Origin: JANNNF01 sp963772935
GTDB taxonomy: Bacteria > Pseudomonadota > Alphaproteobacteria > Rhodobacterales > Rhodobacteraceae
Assembly (NCBI GenBank): GCA_963772935.1
Contig: CAVYZK010000002.1
Coordinates: 186,001-250,000, forward strand
Length of the DNA: 64,000 nt
Direction of reading: 5' to 3'
The translations under genes were made by a program, and so were the position numbers. Positions 18,315 through 26,647 of this stretch are shown one piece after another (position 1 is the first letter of the stretch; every line of letters begins with the position of its first letter). The notes under the pieces are model-generated. The model made no database searches. It saw nothing but the letters and a program-made list of their open reading frames with translations, and was not told the origin of the DNA.

Positions 18315-18914
18315 ATGGCGACATCCCAAATGGCAGCAAACCACACCTCAGCCGCAAACCAGCGCGATGTCCTGTTCTTTGCCGCCGTTCCCCCTGACGA
18401 CGTTAAAATCCAGCTTGCCGAAGCGTGGAAGTATTGCAGTTACAGGTGAAAATTTCCGCCGCGAAACCCTTCACATGACCTGTCGGCAGTGGCGTGGCTC
18501 GACGTCCTCGATCCTGTTGTGGTTGATCGCGCCCGACGCGCGGCCTTGACCGTCCGGTATGCGCCCTTTGAGCTGTGCCTTGATCGGCTTACGACATTGG
18601 GTGGTCCGCCGGGAAATGCTGCGCTTGTGATCGGAACGGATGGCCGCAATAGCCAGCCCAACGATCTGTCGGTGGAACTGTACCAAGCCCTCAAATCACG
18701 CGGGCTTACGCCTCTCAACCGGACGAAAGTCAGGCCGCATCTGACGCTTGCCTATGGCCCCGGCTTTCCCGCGCCAAGGCATTTCACCAAGCCCATCCGC
18801 TGGACGGGCCGCGACTTCACGCTGATCGACAGCCTTCAAGGAAAAGCCCGCCATGTGCAGCCTGAAACATGGCCTCTGATCAGAAATCCTCCGCTATTGG
18901 GCTTTGATTTGTGA
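18315..18914 (+). pseudogene. thpR: RNA 2',3'-cyclic phosphodiesterase (ThpR, 2H family), broken by two frameshifts
   Basis: Three frame segments in a row make a ThpR-like protein of about 199 residues. Segment one (from 18315) has DVLFFAAVPPDDVKIQLAEA and then stops at 18447-18449. Segment two carries TGENFRRETLHMT, with the first H-x-T motif. Segment three continues LSAVAWLDVLDP and contains PHLTLAYG, the second H-x-T motif. One base appears surplus near 18435-18445 and one C missing near 18478-18482, so the net length is unchanged. The enzyme would act on RNA 2',3'-cyclic phosphates. Two compensating indels suggest either decay or poor sequence here. Confidence 0.6.
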
Positions 18915-19333
18915 GTGCAAGGTACAGCGATGAGCCAACGCAGGTTTACCCCTGCATCAAGCCTGCAAGGTAAAACATCTGCTGCGACCACCCCTTAAGA
19001 CGACCAACCGGGGGGATACAAAACGGGAGCATCGGTTGCATCCCTGCATATGGCCCAAGTGCCGCGGGCCACGCGACTTCGCCGCACCTGCCGTTTTGGC
19101 TTTTCGTTCCGTTGTGGTACTGCATTGGGTCCAAGACAGGCCGATTTATCCAGACGATATGCGGGTCCAACAGACCACGGCGCGCGTGACCGCTGCGGGG
19201 TTTTTCACATTCCCCCTGCCCGTTGTGTACCCGATACAGCCTGATGGCTTGGCAATCGCATTTGGCCCCGTTAGGTAAGGCCACGATTGCAATGGGCGAC
19301 TCAAAGACGCCCCCAAGAACGGAGACGCGTGCC
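18915..19333. other. 419-bp intergenic region upstream of dapA
   Basis: No convincing gene, tRNA or repeat was recognised. It must hold the dapA promoter; the dapA ribosome site GGAG is at 19321-19324. Short open frames here have no family resemblance. Confidence 0.4.
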
Positions 19334-20206
19334 ATGATCAAAGGGTCCATTCCTGCTCTGGTCACGCCGTTCAAAAAGGGGGCGGTCGATCTGGACACCC
19401 TGCGCGCGCTGGTCGATTGGCACATCGCAGAAGGCTCCACCGGGCTGGTGCCCGTAGGCACCACGGGCGAAAGCCCGACGCTCAGCCACGAAGAACATGA
19501 ACAGGTGGTCGAGGCCGTCGTGGCCTTTGCCGCAGGCCGGGTTCCGGTGATTGCGGGCGCGGGGTCGAACAACACGGCTGAAGGCATCCGCCTGATCCGC
19601 CATGCCGAACGGGTCGGGGCTGATGCAGCGCTGGTGGTGACGCCCTATTACAACAGGCCGACCCAAGCCGGGCTGATCGCGCATTTCACCGCCCTGCATG
19701 ACTGCTGCGCCCTGCCCATCGTGATCTACAACATTCCGGGCCGGTCGGTGGTCGATATGTCGCCTGACACCATGGGTGCCTTGGCAAAACTGCCCCGCAT
19801 CATCGGGGTCAAGGATGCCACGGGCAAGATTGAACGCGTGTCGATGCAGCGCATGACCTGCGGGCCGGATTTCATCCAACTGTCGGGCGAGGATGCCACG
19901 GCGCTCGGGTTCAACGCGCATGGCGGCGTGGGCTGCATTTCGGTCACCGCCAACGTTGCGCCGCGCCTGTGTGCCGAGTTTCAGGCGGCGACGCTGGCGG
20001 GCGACTATGTCAAGGCGCTGGAGTATCAGGACCGCCTGATGCCGCTGCACGAGGCGATCTTTATTGAGCCGGGGCTGGTGGGCGCGAAATACGGGTTGTC
20101 GTTGCTGGGCCGCTGCGATGCCGAGGTGCGGCTGCCCTTGGTTGGTCTGACCGATGGCACCAAGGCCCGCATCAAGGCCGCGATGCAGCACGCCGGGCTG
20201 TTGTGA
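19334..20206 (+). CDS. dapA: 4-hydroxy-tetrahydrodipicolinate synthase
   Basis: A 290-residue TIM-barrel lyase of the lysine and cell-wall pathway; it condenses pyruvate with aspartate semialdehyde. Landmarks: GSIPALVTPF at the start, GTTGESPTL, PYYNRPTQAGL with the proton-relay Tyr, IYNIPGRS, and GVKDATGK holding the Schiff-base Lys near residue 162. GGAG lies ten bases before ATG 19334; an in-frame ATG at 19223 adds non-family residues. It is followed by a DMT transporter and then smpB, an order common in this lineage. Confidence 0.95.
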   Translation: MIKGSIPALVTPFKKGAVDLDTLRALVDWHIAEGSTGLVPVGTTGESPTLSHEEHEQVVEAVVAFAAGRVPVIAGAGSNNTAEGIRLIRHAERVGADAALVVTPYYNRPTQAGLIAHFTALHDCCALPIVIYNIPGRSVVDMSPDTMGALAKLPRIIGVKDATGKIERVSMQRMTCGPDFIQLSGEDATALGFNAHGGVGCISVTANVAPRLCAEFQAATLAGDYVKALEYQDRLMPLHEAIFIEPGLVGAKYGLSLLGRCDAEVRLPLVGLTDGTKARIKAAMQHAGLL

Positions 20207-20237
20207 CCACTACCCCCTTGCAAAACCTGTGCCGCGC

Positions 20238-21098
20238 ATGACCCAAAATCTGCGCGGCGCGGCGTTCATGGTTGTGGCCATGGCGGGGTTTGCGGTCGAG
20301 GACATGTTTCTGAAAGCCGCGTCTCAGACCCTGCCCTTGGGGCAGATCATCCTGATCGTCGGGGCGATTGGCACGGTGGTGTTCGGCCTTATGGCGCGGC
20401 GGGTGGGCGAACCTGCGCTGCACCCGGCCATGCTTCAGCGCCCCTTGCTGATCCGGTCGGGGTTTGAGGTTGCGGGGCGGCTGTTCTATTCGCTGGCCAT
20501 CGCGCTGACGCCGCTGTCCACCACATCGGCCATTCTGCAAGCAACACCCCTGCTGGTGGTGGCCGCCGCCGCACTGCTGTTTGGCGAGCGGGTAGACTGG
20601 CGCAGGTGGGCCGCCGTTCTGGTGGGGTTTGTCGGCGTGCTGGTGATCTTGCGCCCCGGTCTTGACGGGTTCGATGCGATGTCGCTGCTGGCTGTGGCCG
20701 GGATGATCGGCTTTGCGGGCCGCGATCTGGCCACCCGTGCCGCCCCTGCCGTGCTGTCGAACCGCCAGCTTGGCGTGGCGGGATTTGCCATGCTGACGCT
20801 GGCGGGGGCGATCATTCTGGCAGTGACAGGCGGGGCGAAGGTGCCCGACCTGACAGCCGCAGCCTTGGTCGCCGCCACCGCAATATTTGCCATCACGGCT
20901 TATCACGCCCTGACCTCGGCGATGCGGACCGGCGAGATGTCTGTTGTAACGCCGTTCCGCTATACAAGACTGGTGTTTGCAATGGTCTTTGCGGTGCTGG
21001 TGTTTGGCGAGACCCCGGATATGGCCACCCTGATCGGATCGGCGCTGATCGTGGCATCTGGCGTCTATACCCTGACCCGGGCGCGCAAATCAGCCTAA
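20238..21098 (+). CDS. DMT-superfamily (EamA) transporter
   Basis: A 286-residue membrane protein with ten predicted hydrophobic segments in two homologous EamA halves (for example TSAILQATPLLVVAAAALLFGE in the first and TPFRYTRLVFAMVFAVLVFGE in the second, each ending in the typical FGE). Probably an exporter of a metabolite or drug. ATG 20238 begins 31 bases after dapA, so the genes may be co-transcribed. The substrate cannot be told from sequence. Confidence 0.8.
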   Translation: MTQNLRGAAFMVVAMAGFAVEDMFLKAASQTLPLGQIILIVGAIGTVVFGLMARRVGEPALHPAMLQRPLLIRSGFEVAGRLFYSLAIALTPLSTTSAILQATPLLVVAAAALLFGERVDWRRWAAVLVGFVGVLVILRPGLDGFDAMSLLAVAGMIGFAGRDLATRAAPAVLSNRQLGVAGFAMLTLAGAIILAVTGGAKVPDLTAAALVAATAIFAITAYHALTSAMRTGEMSVVTPFRYTRLVFAMVFAVLVFGETPDMATLIGSALIVASGVYTLTRARKSA

Positions 21099-21359
21099 GT
21101 GGCACTGTGGCGAATCAACGGCTGATTTCAGTTGTAGTAGCGCCGTAAATCATTGAATTTTTATGATATCATGGCTAATAATGCCCTAACCTGCGGGCAA
21201 ACTGGCGACATCGGCGCATCAGGGTGATGGCTGTTTCCACCTGCGCACCAATGCCGCCTGATCGCCGCAGACAAGGCGTAAAAATGGCAAAATCCGGGTG
21301 CTAATGGGGCACAAGGTCACAACGACCGCCACAAACACCACCAACAAAGGATGCCCCAC

Positions 21360-21899
21360 ATGTTTTTGCGCGATTTCACCCGCCACACGGCCACCCCGGT
21401 TTCCGCAGCCCCCGCGACCACGGGTTTGACCGCCGCCACGCTGGTGGAAACCGATCATGGCTGGGTTGCAGCCGCCAGTCTGACGGTGGGCAGCGCGGTG
21501 CAGACGCTGGATGGCGGCGCAGTACGGATCGCCGCGATTGACCGCCAGAGCCTGCCGATCACCACCACCCTGATCCATCTGCCGGGCGGTGTGCTGGACA
21601 ACTGCACCGACTTGCTGCTGCTGCCGCGCCAGATGGTGCTGGTTGACACGCTTGGTACGCTGGATGCGCCCTATGCGCTGATCTCTGCCGCATCGCTGCT
21701 TACACTGCCGGGGGTCACTTTGCGCAAATCCCCCCATGCCGTGCAGGTGATCACCCCGATCTTTGCCAGCGAGGAAGTCCTCTGGGCAAACTCTGGCGTT
21801 CTGATCCACTGCCCCGGCCCCGGTGCAAGCTTTTTCCCAACGCTGAACAGCGCACAGGCCAAGGCCCTGCTGACCTGCCGCGCCCGTCTTGCGGCCTGA
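21360..21899 (+). CDS. Short Hint (hedgehog/intein-type) domain protein
   Basis: A 179-residue protein made almost wholly of one Hint-like domain: LTAATLVETDHGWVAAASLTVGS, VQTLDGGAVRIAAIDR, HLPGGVLDNCTDLLLLPRQMVLVDT and FASEEVLWANSGVLIHCP. Such stand-alone Hint proteins are common in Rhodobacterales. The residue before the usual self-cleaving position is Leu-Thr-Ala rather than Cys, so self-splicing is unlikely. AAAGGA precedes ATG 21360 by eight bases, which decides this start over ATG 21351. The AT-rich stretch before it includes the palindrome ATGATATCAT (21163-21172). Function unknown. Confidence 0.65.
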   Translation: MFLRDFTRHTATPVSAAPATTGLTAATLVETDHGWVAAASLTVGSAVQTLDGGAVRIAAIDRQSLPITTTLIHLPGGVLDNCTDLLLLPRQMVLVDTLGTLDAPYALISAASLLTLPGVTLRKSPHAVQVITPIFASEEVLWANSGVLIHCPGPGASFFPTLNSAQAKALLTCRARLAA

Positions 21900-21948
21900 C
21901 AGGGGGCATCTGGACTTTGGCACAGCCAGCCCCTATCTCTGATCCATC

Positions 21949-22431
21949 ATGGCAGAAAAATCAGACCCAAATTCCAAACTTATCGCTGAAAACCGCAGGG
22001 CGCGGTTCGACTATGCCATCGAAAGCGATATCGAGGCAGGCATCATCCTGCTTGGGTCCGAGGTCAAAAGCCTGCGTCAGGGCGGGTCGAACATCGCCGA
22101 AAGCTATGCGTCGGTCGAAGGCGGCGAGTTGTGGCTGATCAACGGCTACATCGCACCTTATGTGCAGGCCAAAACCTGGGGTCATGACGAACGCCGTCAC
22201 CGCAAGCTGCTGGTATCGCGCAAGGAAATGTCCCGCTTGTGGAACGCGACCGCGCGTGAAGGCATGACCATCGTGCCGTTGAAGATGTATTTCAACGAAC
22301 GCGGCATCGTGAAACTGAAGATCGGCATCGCCAAGGGCAAAAAACTGGCGGATAAGCGCGAAACTTCGGCCAAGCGTGATTGGGACCGCCAGAAGGCCCG
22401 GATCATGAAGCAGGGCCATCAGGGGCTGTAG
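21949..22431 (+). CDS. smpB: SsrA-binding protein SmpB
   Basis: A 160-residue RNA-binding protein of trans-translation; it carries tmRNA into stalled ribosomes. Landmarks are AENRRARFDYAIESDIEAGI, LLGSEVKSLRQG, NIAESYA, NERGIVKLKIGIAKGKK and the basic C-terminal tail RDWDRQKARIMK. It is full length. Its stop lies three bases from the end of the convergent RTX gene; a small hairpin (CTGTAG/CTACAG, 22425-22439) spans the junction. No tmRNA gene is visible in the window. Confidence 0.95.
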   Translation: MAEKSDPNSKLIAENRRARFDYAIESDIEAGIILLGSEVKSLRQGGSNIAESYASVEGGELWLINGYIAPYVQAKTWGHDERRHRKLLVSRKEMSRLWNATAREGMTIVPLKMYFNERGIVKLKIGIAKGKKLADKRETSAKRDWDRQKARIMKQGHQGL

Positions 22432-22434
22432 CAC

Positions 22435-23901
22435 CTACAGGATGAAGTCATCCGCCGTCAGCGCCAGATTGCCGTCCAGCCGCAGCACGGTAAAGGCACT
22501 GGCCGAATTGTAGCCGATGGCGACAAGCGTGAAGGCCCCTGAAAAGCGATAGTTGATCTGGCCAAAATCGCTGATCTCGCCAGTACCCACAAAGCTGAAC
22601 GCCTGATCCGGCAGGCTGGACAAGACGGCATCTATCGCCGAAAGGTCGATCAGATCACTGCCTTGGACAAAGTCGGTGATCCGGTCCAGACCGCCACCGG
22701 ATATGGCAATGAAATCTTCGAAATCGGAAAATACAAAGCGGTCCGCCCCGGCCCCGCCTGTCAGAAGGTCCACATCAACCCCGCCTGTCAGCACATCATC
22801 GCCAATACCGCCCTGGATCGTATCGCGCCCTTCCGCCCCGGTCAGCCGATCATTGCCGTCATCCCCCACCATCAGGTCGGTGCCCAAGCCCCCGAACAGA
22901 CGGTCGTCGCCTGCGCGGCCATAGATCCGGTCATTGCCCAGTGACCCCAGCAGAATATCGCCACCGCCGCCCCCCACCAGAACATCATTGGCATGTCCTG
23001 CCACGATCCGTTCAATGCCGGTCAGATCATCCGTCGCCCCAGCGATCCGGGCCAGCCCAGTGGTCAGGTTCACGTTGACGGCGGTCACGGTGCTGCCAAA
23101 ACTGTAGGTGTCGATCCCGGCCCCGCCGTCCACCTCGTCGCTGCCATCGCCGTCCAGCGCCAGAAACACGTCATTGCCGCCCGCCCCCGCCATGGTATCA
23201 CGACCAAGCCCACCCAGCACGGTGTCACCAAAACTGCTGCCCAGAAAGTCGTCGTTCCCCGCCCCTAGATGAACCTGTCCCAGAAATTGCCCACCCGCGC
23301 CATCGACCAAGTCATCGCCGCCCAGCATCAGCACGTCTTGGGTCATCACCCCCCGGTTCACGACGCTGTCGCCGAAGTCGCTTAAAAAAGTTCTGCCGTC
23401 GATCACACCCAGATTGACGATGCTTGACGCGCCCCCGACGGAAATCGCAGCACTTGGCCCGATAATCGAGCCATTGTTGACAAGGCTAAGCGAGCCGCCC
23501 GCCGCTACCCCGTACTGCGACCCGAACACCTGACCCGTGTTATTCATCGTCAGGCTGCCGTCACCGTAGATGGCATTCTCGCCCGAGATGGTGCCTGCAT
23601 TGACAATGCGACCGCCGTCCGAGTCAAAATTCACGCCAAACCCCACACCGGTCACACCGCCGCCTGCCTGCACCCTGATCTCACTGTCCACGCCAGCAAA
23701 TGACACGCCGACATAGCCCGCGATGTTGCCCGCAGCCTCGACCGTCTGAAAACTTGTCTGCGCAACGACGCCAGTACCGAACTCTGCCGTACTGCCGATA
23801 AGGATGCCGTCGTCCACATACAGCAGATCTGCAACGCCGCTCAGCACGAACCCATCGGTCGTGCTGGATACCAGACTTGCCGTCGGAATGAAGGTTGCCA
23901 T
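22435..23901 (-). CDS. RTX-type calcium-binding repeat protein with N-terminal Asn-x-Gly-x-Ile repeats
   Basis: A 488-residue secreted-type protein without signal peptide. Residues about 95-190 hold a set of short repeats of the form N-x-G-x-I (NAGTISG, NNGSIIG, NLGVIDG, NRGVMTQ), likely a beta-helix. Residues about 190-410 hold RTX nonapeptides (GLGRDTMAGAGGNDVF, GDDRLFGGLGTD, GNDRLTGAEGRD, GIGDDVLTGG), which bind calcium and form a beta-roll. A C-terminal M10/RTX-like region with DRITDFVQGSDLIDLSAID follows. This is the pattern of type I secretion substrates. No catalytic domain is seen. A candidate secretion ATPase and adaptor lie at 34365-37396. Confidence 0.8.
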   Translation of the reverse strand: MATFIPTASLVSSTTDGFVLSGVADLLYVDDGILIGSTAEFGTGVVAQTSFQTVEAAGNIAGYVGVSFAGVDSEIRVQAGGGVTGVGFGVNFDSDGGRIVNAGTISGENAIYGDGSLTMNNTGQVFGSQYGVAAGGSLSLVNNGSIIGPSAAISVGGASSIVNLGVIDGRTFLSDFGDSVVNRGVMTQDVLMLGGDDLVDGAGGQFLGQVHLGAGNDDFLGSSFGDTVLGGLGRDTMAGAGGNDVFLALDGDGSDEVDGGAGIDTYSFGSTVTAVNVNLTTGLARIAGATDDLTGIERIVAGHANDVLVGGGGGDILLGSLGNDRIYGRAGDDRLFGGLGTDLMVGDDGNDRLTGAEGRDTIQGGIGDDVLTGGVDVDLLTGGAGADRFVFSDFEDFIAISGGGLDRITDFVQGSDLIDLSAIDAVLSSLPDQAFSFVGTGEISDFGQINYRFSGAFTLVAIGYNSASAFTVLRLDGNLALTADDFIL

Positions 23902-24138
23902 GCGTTATGCCCCGCTAAAAATGTCTGATCTGTTCAAAGAATAGTCCCAGCCTGCCGCACCCAGGCGATTGCGTCAACGGGTGTGAAATGCCGAAAACGT
24001 GATCAGAGTTGCGTGACGGTGAATGATCTGCCACCTTTCCCCCTACTGGGCCGTGGCCTGATCGCCAATGAATGTCTGGTGGCAAAAGCCGGTAATACCG
24101 ATACGGCAAACCGGCGGGACAAGGGAAAGGTACGAGTT

Positions 24139-24432
24139 ATGGAACTTATCATTCAACTGATCGCGGGGGCCTTGGGTGGCAACGTGGCGGGCGCTGCGTT
24201 GAAGAACCTCAGCCTCGGCACGCTTGGCAACTCGATTGTCGGCGTCCTGGGTGGCGGCCTTGGTGGACAGATCCTCGGGATGCTGGGCGCAGGCGGTGTG
24301 GCCGCTGGGACGGCTGCTGCGGGCGGGATGGATATCGGATCAATCATCGGCTCGCTGGCCTCGGGCGGTGTGGGCGGTGGCGTGCTGATGGCCATTGTCG
24401 GCGTGCTGAAGAACGTGTTGGCCAAGAAGTAA
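24139..24432 (+). CDS. Small glycine-rich hydrophobic protein, unknown function
   Basis: A 97-residue protein made of Gly, Ala, Leu and Ile with glycine-zipper-like spacing (GGGLGGQILGMLGAGG, GSLASGGVGGGVLMAIVG) and a short basic end (KNVLAKK). It probably sits in the inner membrane. GGGAAAGG precedes ATG 24139. A longer in-frame extension to 23983 lacks such composition and is not used. Homologues of this kind are annotated as hypothetical in Rhodobacterales. It is followed by a hairpin and a sulfurtransferase gene. Confidence 0.6.
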   Translation: MELIIQLIAGALGGNVAGAALKNLSLGTLGNSIVGVLGGGLGGQILGMLGAGGVAAGTAAAGGMDIGSIIGSLASGGVGGGVLMAIVGVLKNVLAKK

Positions 24433-24457
24433 TCCGGCCAAGCAAGATTATTGCGTG

Positions 24458-24479
24458 CGGGCGCCGCCATTGGCGCCCG
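24458..24479 (+). terminator. Short GC hairpin after the small glycine-rich gene
   Basis: CGGGCGCC (24458-24465) pairs perfectly with GGCGCCCG (24472-24479) around a 6-base loop, 26 bases after the stop codon. No T run follows, so termination is only a suggestion. Confidence 0.4.
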
Positions 24480-24552
24480 AACCACCACAAGCGGCCTTGC
24501 CACCCCTGCGCCGCCCGATATATCCGGGGTCAGTGCCGCGAGGAGCCGCAAG

Positions 24553-25416
24553 ATGACCCCGTCCCCGACTGACGATCCCAAAACGCTGGTGTCCACCGAC
24601 TGGCTGGCCGCACACCGGGGCGACCCCGATCTGCGCATTCTGGATGGCTCGTGGTATATGCCCGACGCAGGCCGCGATGCAGCGGCAGAATACCGCGCCG
24701 CCCATATTCCGGGTGCGCGGTTTTTTGATATTGATGAGATCAGCGATCACCGGTCCACCCTGCCCCACATGGCCCCGCCTGCGGAAAAGTTCATGTCGCG
24801 GATGCGGGCCATGGGCATTGGTGACGGGCATCAGGTGGTGGTCTATGACGGCAGCGGCCTGTTCAGCGCGGCGCGGGTCTGGTGGACGTTCCGCCTGATG
24901 GGCAAGATGGATGTGGCGGTGCTGGACGGCGGTTTGCCCAAATGGCTGGCTGAGGGGCGCGAGGTTGAAGACATGCCCCCGATGGTGCGCGACCGCCACA
25001 TGACGGTCAGCCGCCAGAACCAGCTGGTCAAGGATGTGACGCAGGTGGCCCATGCCTCCAAACTGGGGCTGGCCGAGATTATCGACGCAAGGTCCGGCCC
25101 CCGCTTTGCGGGAGAGGTGCCCGAACCCCGCGCAGGCCTGCGGTCGGGCCATATTCCGGGGTCGAAAAACCTGCCCTTCAACCTGCTGCTGACCCCGCAA
25201 GGCACGATGAAACCTGCCGCCGAGTTGACCGCGCTGTTTCAGGCCGCAGGCGTCGATCTGACCAAACCCGCCATCACCACCTGCGGGTCGGGCATCACGG
25301 CCTCGGTTCTGTCGCTGGCTTTGGAACGGATCGGCCACCGCAACCATGCTGTCTATGACGGGTCATGGGCCGAATGGGGCATGTATGACGACCTGCCGGT
25401 CGCCAAAGGCCAATAA
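24553..25416 (+). CDS. sseA: 3-mercaptopyruvate/thiosulfate sulfurtransferase
   Basis: A 287-residue tandem rhodanese. The first domain (AEYRAAHIPGARFFDIDEIS) is structural; the second carries the active-site loop CGSGITAS with the catalytic Cys near residue 240, in the form typical of 3-mercaptopyruvate sulfurtransferases (CGSGxTA). It transfers sulfur from mercaptopyruvate or thiosulfate to acceptors such as cyanide or thiols. A GGAG ribosome site sits upstream of ATG 24553. An aminotransferase gene follows after 19 bases; together they could handle cysteine-derived keto acids. Confidence 0.88.
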   Translation: MTPSPTDDPKTLVSTDWLAAHRGDPDLRILDGSWYMPDAGRDAAAEYRAAHIPGARFFDIDEISDHRSTLPHMAPPAEKFMSRMRAMGIGDGHQVVVYDGSGLFSAARVWWTFRLMGKMDVAVLDGGLPKWLAEGREVEDMPPMVRDRHMTVSRQNQLVKDVTQVAHASKLGLAEIIDARSGPRFAGEVPEPRAGLRSGHIPGSKNLPFNLLLTPQGTMKPAAELTALFQAAGVDLTKPAITTCGSGITASVLSLALERIGHRNHAVYDGSWAEWGMYDDLPVAKGQ

Positions 25417-25435
25417 GTTAACGCTGGAGATTTCG

Positions 25436-26614
25436 ATGCTGGAAACCCTGAACCCACAGGCGCAGGACAAGATCCTCGCCCTGATTGCCGCCTACCGCGA
25501 AGACCCGAGGCCTGCCAAAATCGACCTTGGTGTCGGCGTCTACAAGGATGCGACAGGCCTGACCCCGGTGATGCGCGCCGTGAAGGCCGCCGAGAAAAAG
25601 CTGTGGGAGGTAGAGGTTACCAAGACCTACACCGGGCTTGCCGGGGAGCCTGCCTATAGTGCTGCGATGATTTCAATGATCCTTGGCGACGGCTACGCCG
25701 ACCGCGCTGCCGCTGTGGCAACGCCGGGCGGTACGGGCGCGATCCGGCAGGCGCTGGAACTGATCCGGCTGGCCAGCCCCACGGCGAAGGTCTGGCTTTC
25801 GAACCCGACATGGCCGAACCATCCGTCGATCATCAAGTATCTTGGCATGCCGATGGCCGAGTACCGCTATTTCGACGCGAATACGCGCGGCATCGACTTT
25901 GATGGGCTGATGGCCGATCTGGGCAAGGTTGCGGCGGGTGATGCGGTGCTGCTGCACGGCTGCTGCCACAACCCGACCGGCGCCAATCTGGATGCCGGAC
26001 AGTGGGCGCAAGTGGCCGATTTGCTGCTGGCGCGCGGGGCCATTCCGTTTGTTGACCTCGCCTATCAGGGCTTTGGCGACGGGCTGGAGGAAGACGCCGC
26101 CGCCACCCGGATGATTGCGGCCAAGTTCCCCGAGGTGCTGATTGCCGCGTCATGCTCCAAGAACTTCGGCATCTACCGCGAGCGCACGGGTATTCTGATC
26201 GCGCTGACCTCACCGGATCGCAAGGCCGTGGTCCAAGGCAACCTGAATTTCCTGAACCGTCAGAATTACAGCTTTCCGCCCGATCATGGCGCGCGGCTGG
26301 TGACGATGATCCTTGAGGATGCGGATTTGCGTGCCGACTGGCAGGCGGAACTGGAGGAGGTGCGGCTGAACATGCTGACCCTGCGCCAGACTTTGGCCGA
26401 CGCGCTGCGTCGGGCCACCAATTCCGACCGCTTCGATTTTGTCGCAACCCATCGCGGCATGTTCAGCCGCCTTGGCCTGACCGAGGCGCAGGTCGAAACG
26501 CTGCGGGCCGATCACGGCATCTACATGGTCAGCGACAGCCGCATCAACATTGCCGGTCTGAACGCCCGTACGGTGCCCATTTTGGCCGCCGCGATTGCCA
26601 AGGTCGCGGGGTAA
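25436..26614 (+). CDS. Aromatic amino acid aminotransferase (class I, TyrB/AspC family)
   Basis: A 392-residue PLP enzyme. Landmarks: PAKIDLGVGVYKDATGLTPVM near the start, YTGLAGEPAYSAAM, the CCHNPTGANLD loop, and SCSKNFGIYRERTG with the PLP-binding Lys near residue 242. It moves amino groups between aromatic or acidic amino acids and 2-oxoglutarate. Start 25436 follows a GGAG site and gives the family N terminus (MLETLNPQAQDKILALI). Likely co-transcribed with sseA. A perfect hairpin after the stop ends transcription in both directions. Confidence 0.9.
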   Translation: MLETLNPQAQDKILALIAAYREDPRPAKIDLGVGVYKDATGLTPVMRAVKAAEKKLWEVEVTKTYTGLAGEPAYSAAMISMILGDGYADRAAAVATPGGTGAIRQALELIRLASPTAKVWLSNPTWPNHPSIIKYLGMPMAEYRYFDANTRGIDFDGLMADLGKVAAGDAVLLHGCCHNPTGANLDAGQWAQVADLLLARGAIPFVDLAYQGFGDGLEEDAAATRMIAAKFPEVLIAASCSKNFGIYRERTGILIALTSPDRKAVVQGNLNFLNRQNYSFPPDHGARLVTMILEDADLRADWQAELEEVRLNMLTLRQTLADALRRATNSDRFDFVATHRGMFSRLGLTEAQVETLRADHGIYMVSDSRINIAGLNARTVPILAAAIAKVAG

Positions 26615-26619
26615 TTCTG

Positions 26620-26647
26620 GGTAGGGCGGGGTTCACCCCGCCCTACC
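26620..26647. terminator. Perfect 12-bp bidirectional hairpin terminator
   Basis: GGTAGGGCGGGG (26620-26631) pairs with CCCCGCCCTACC (26636-26647) around the tetraloop TTCA. It lies between the convergent aminotransferase and TetR genes and includes the TetR stop codon. The very regular form is like dispersed intergenic palindromes seen in related genomes. Confidence 0.7.

Noticed and set aside
21900..24138. A tmRNA (ssrA) gene near smpB
   Set aside because: No sequence resembling the tRNA-like ends or an encoded tag was seen; in this group ssrA is often elsewhere.
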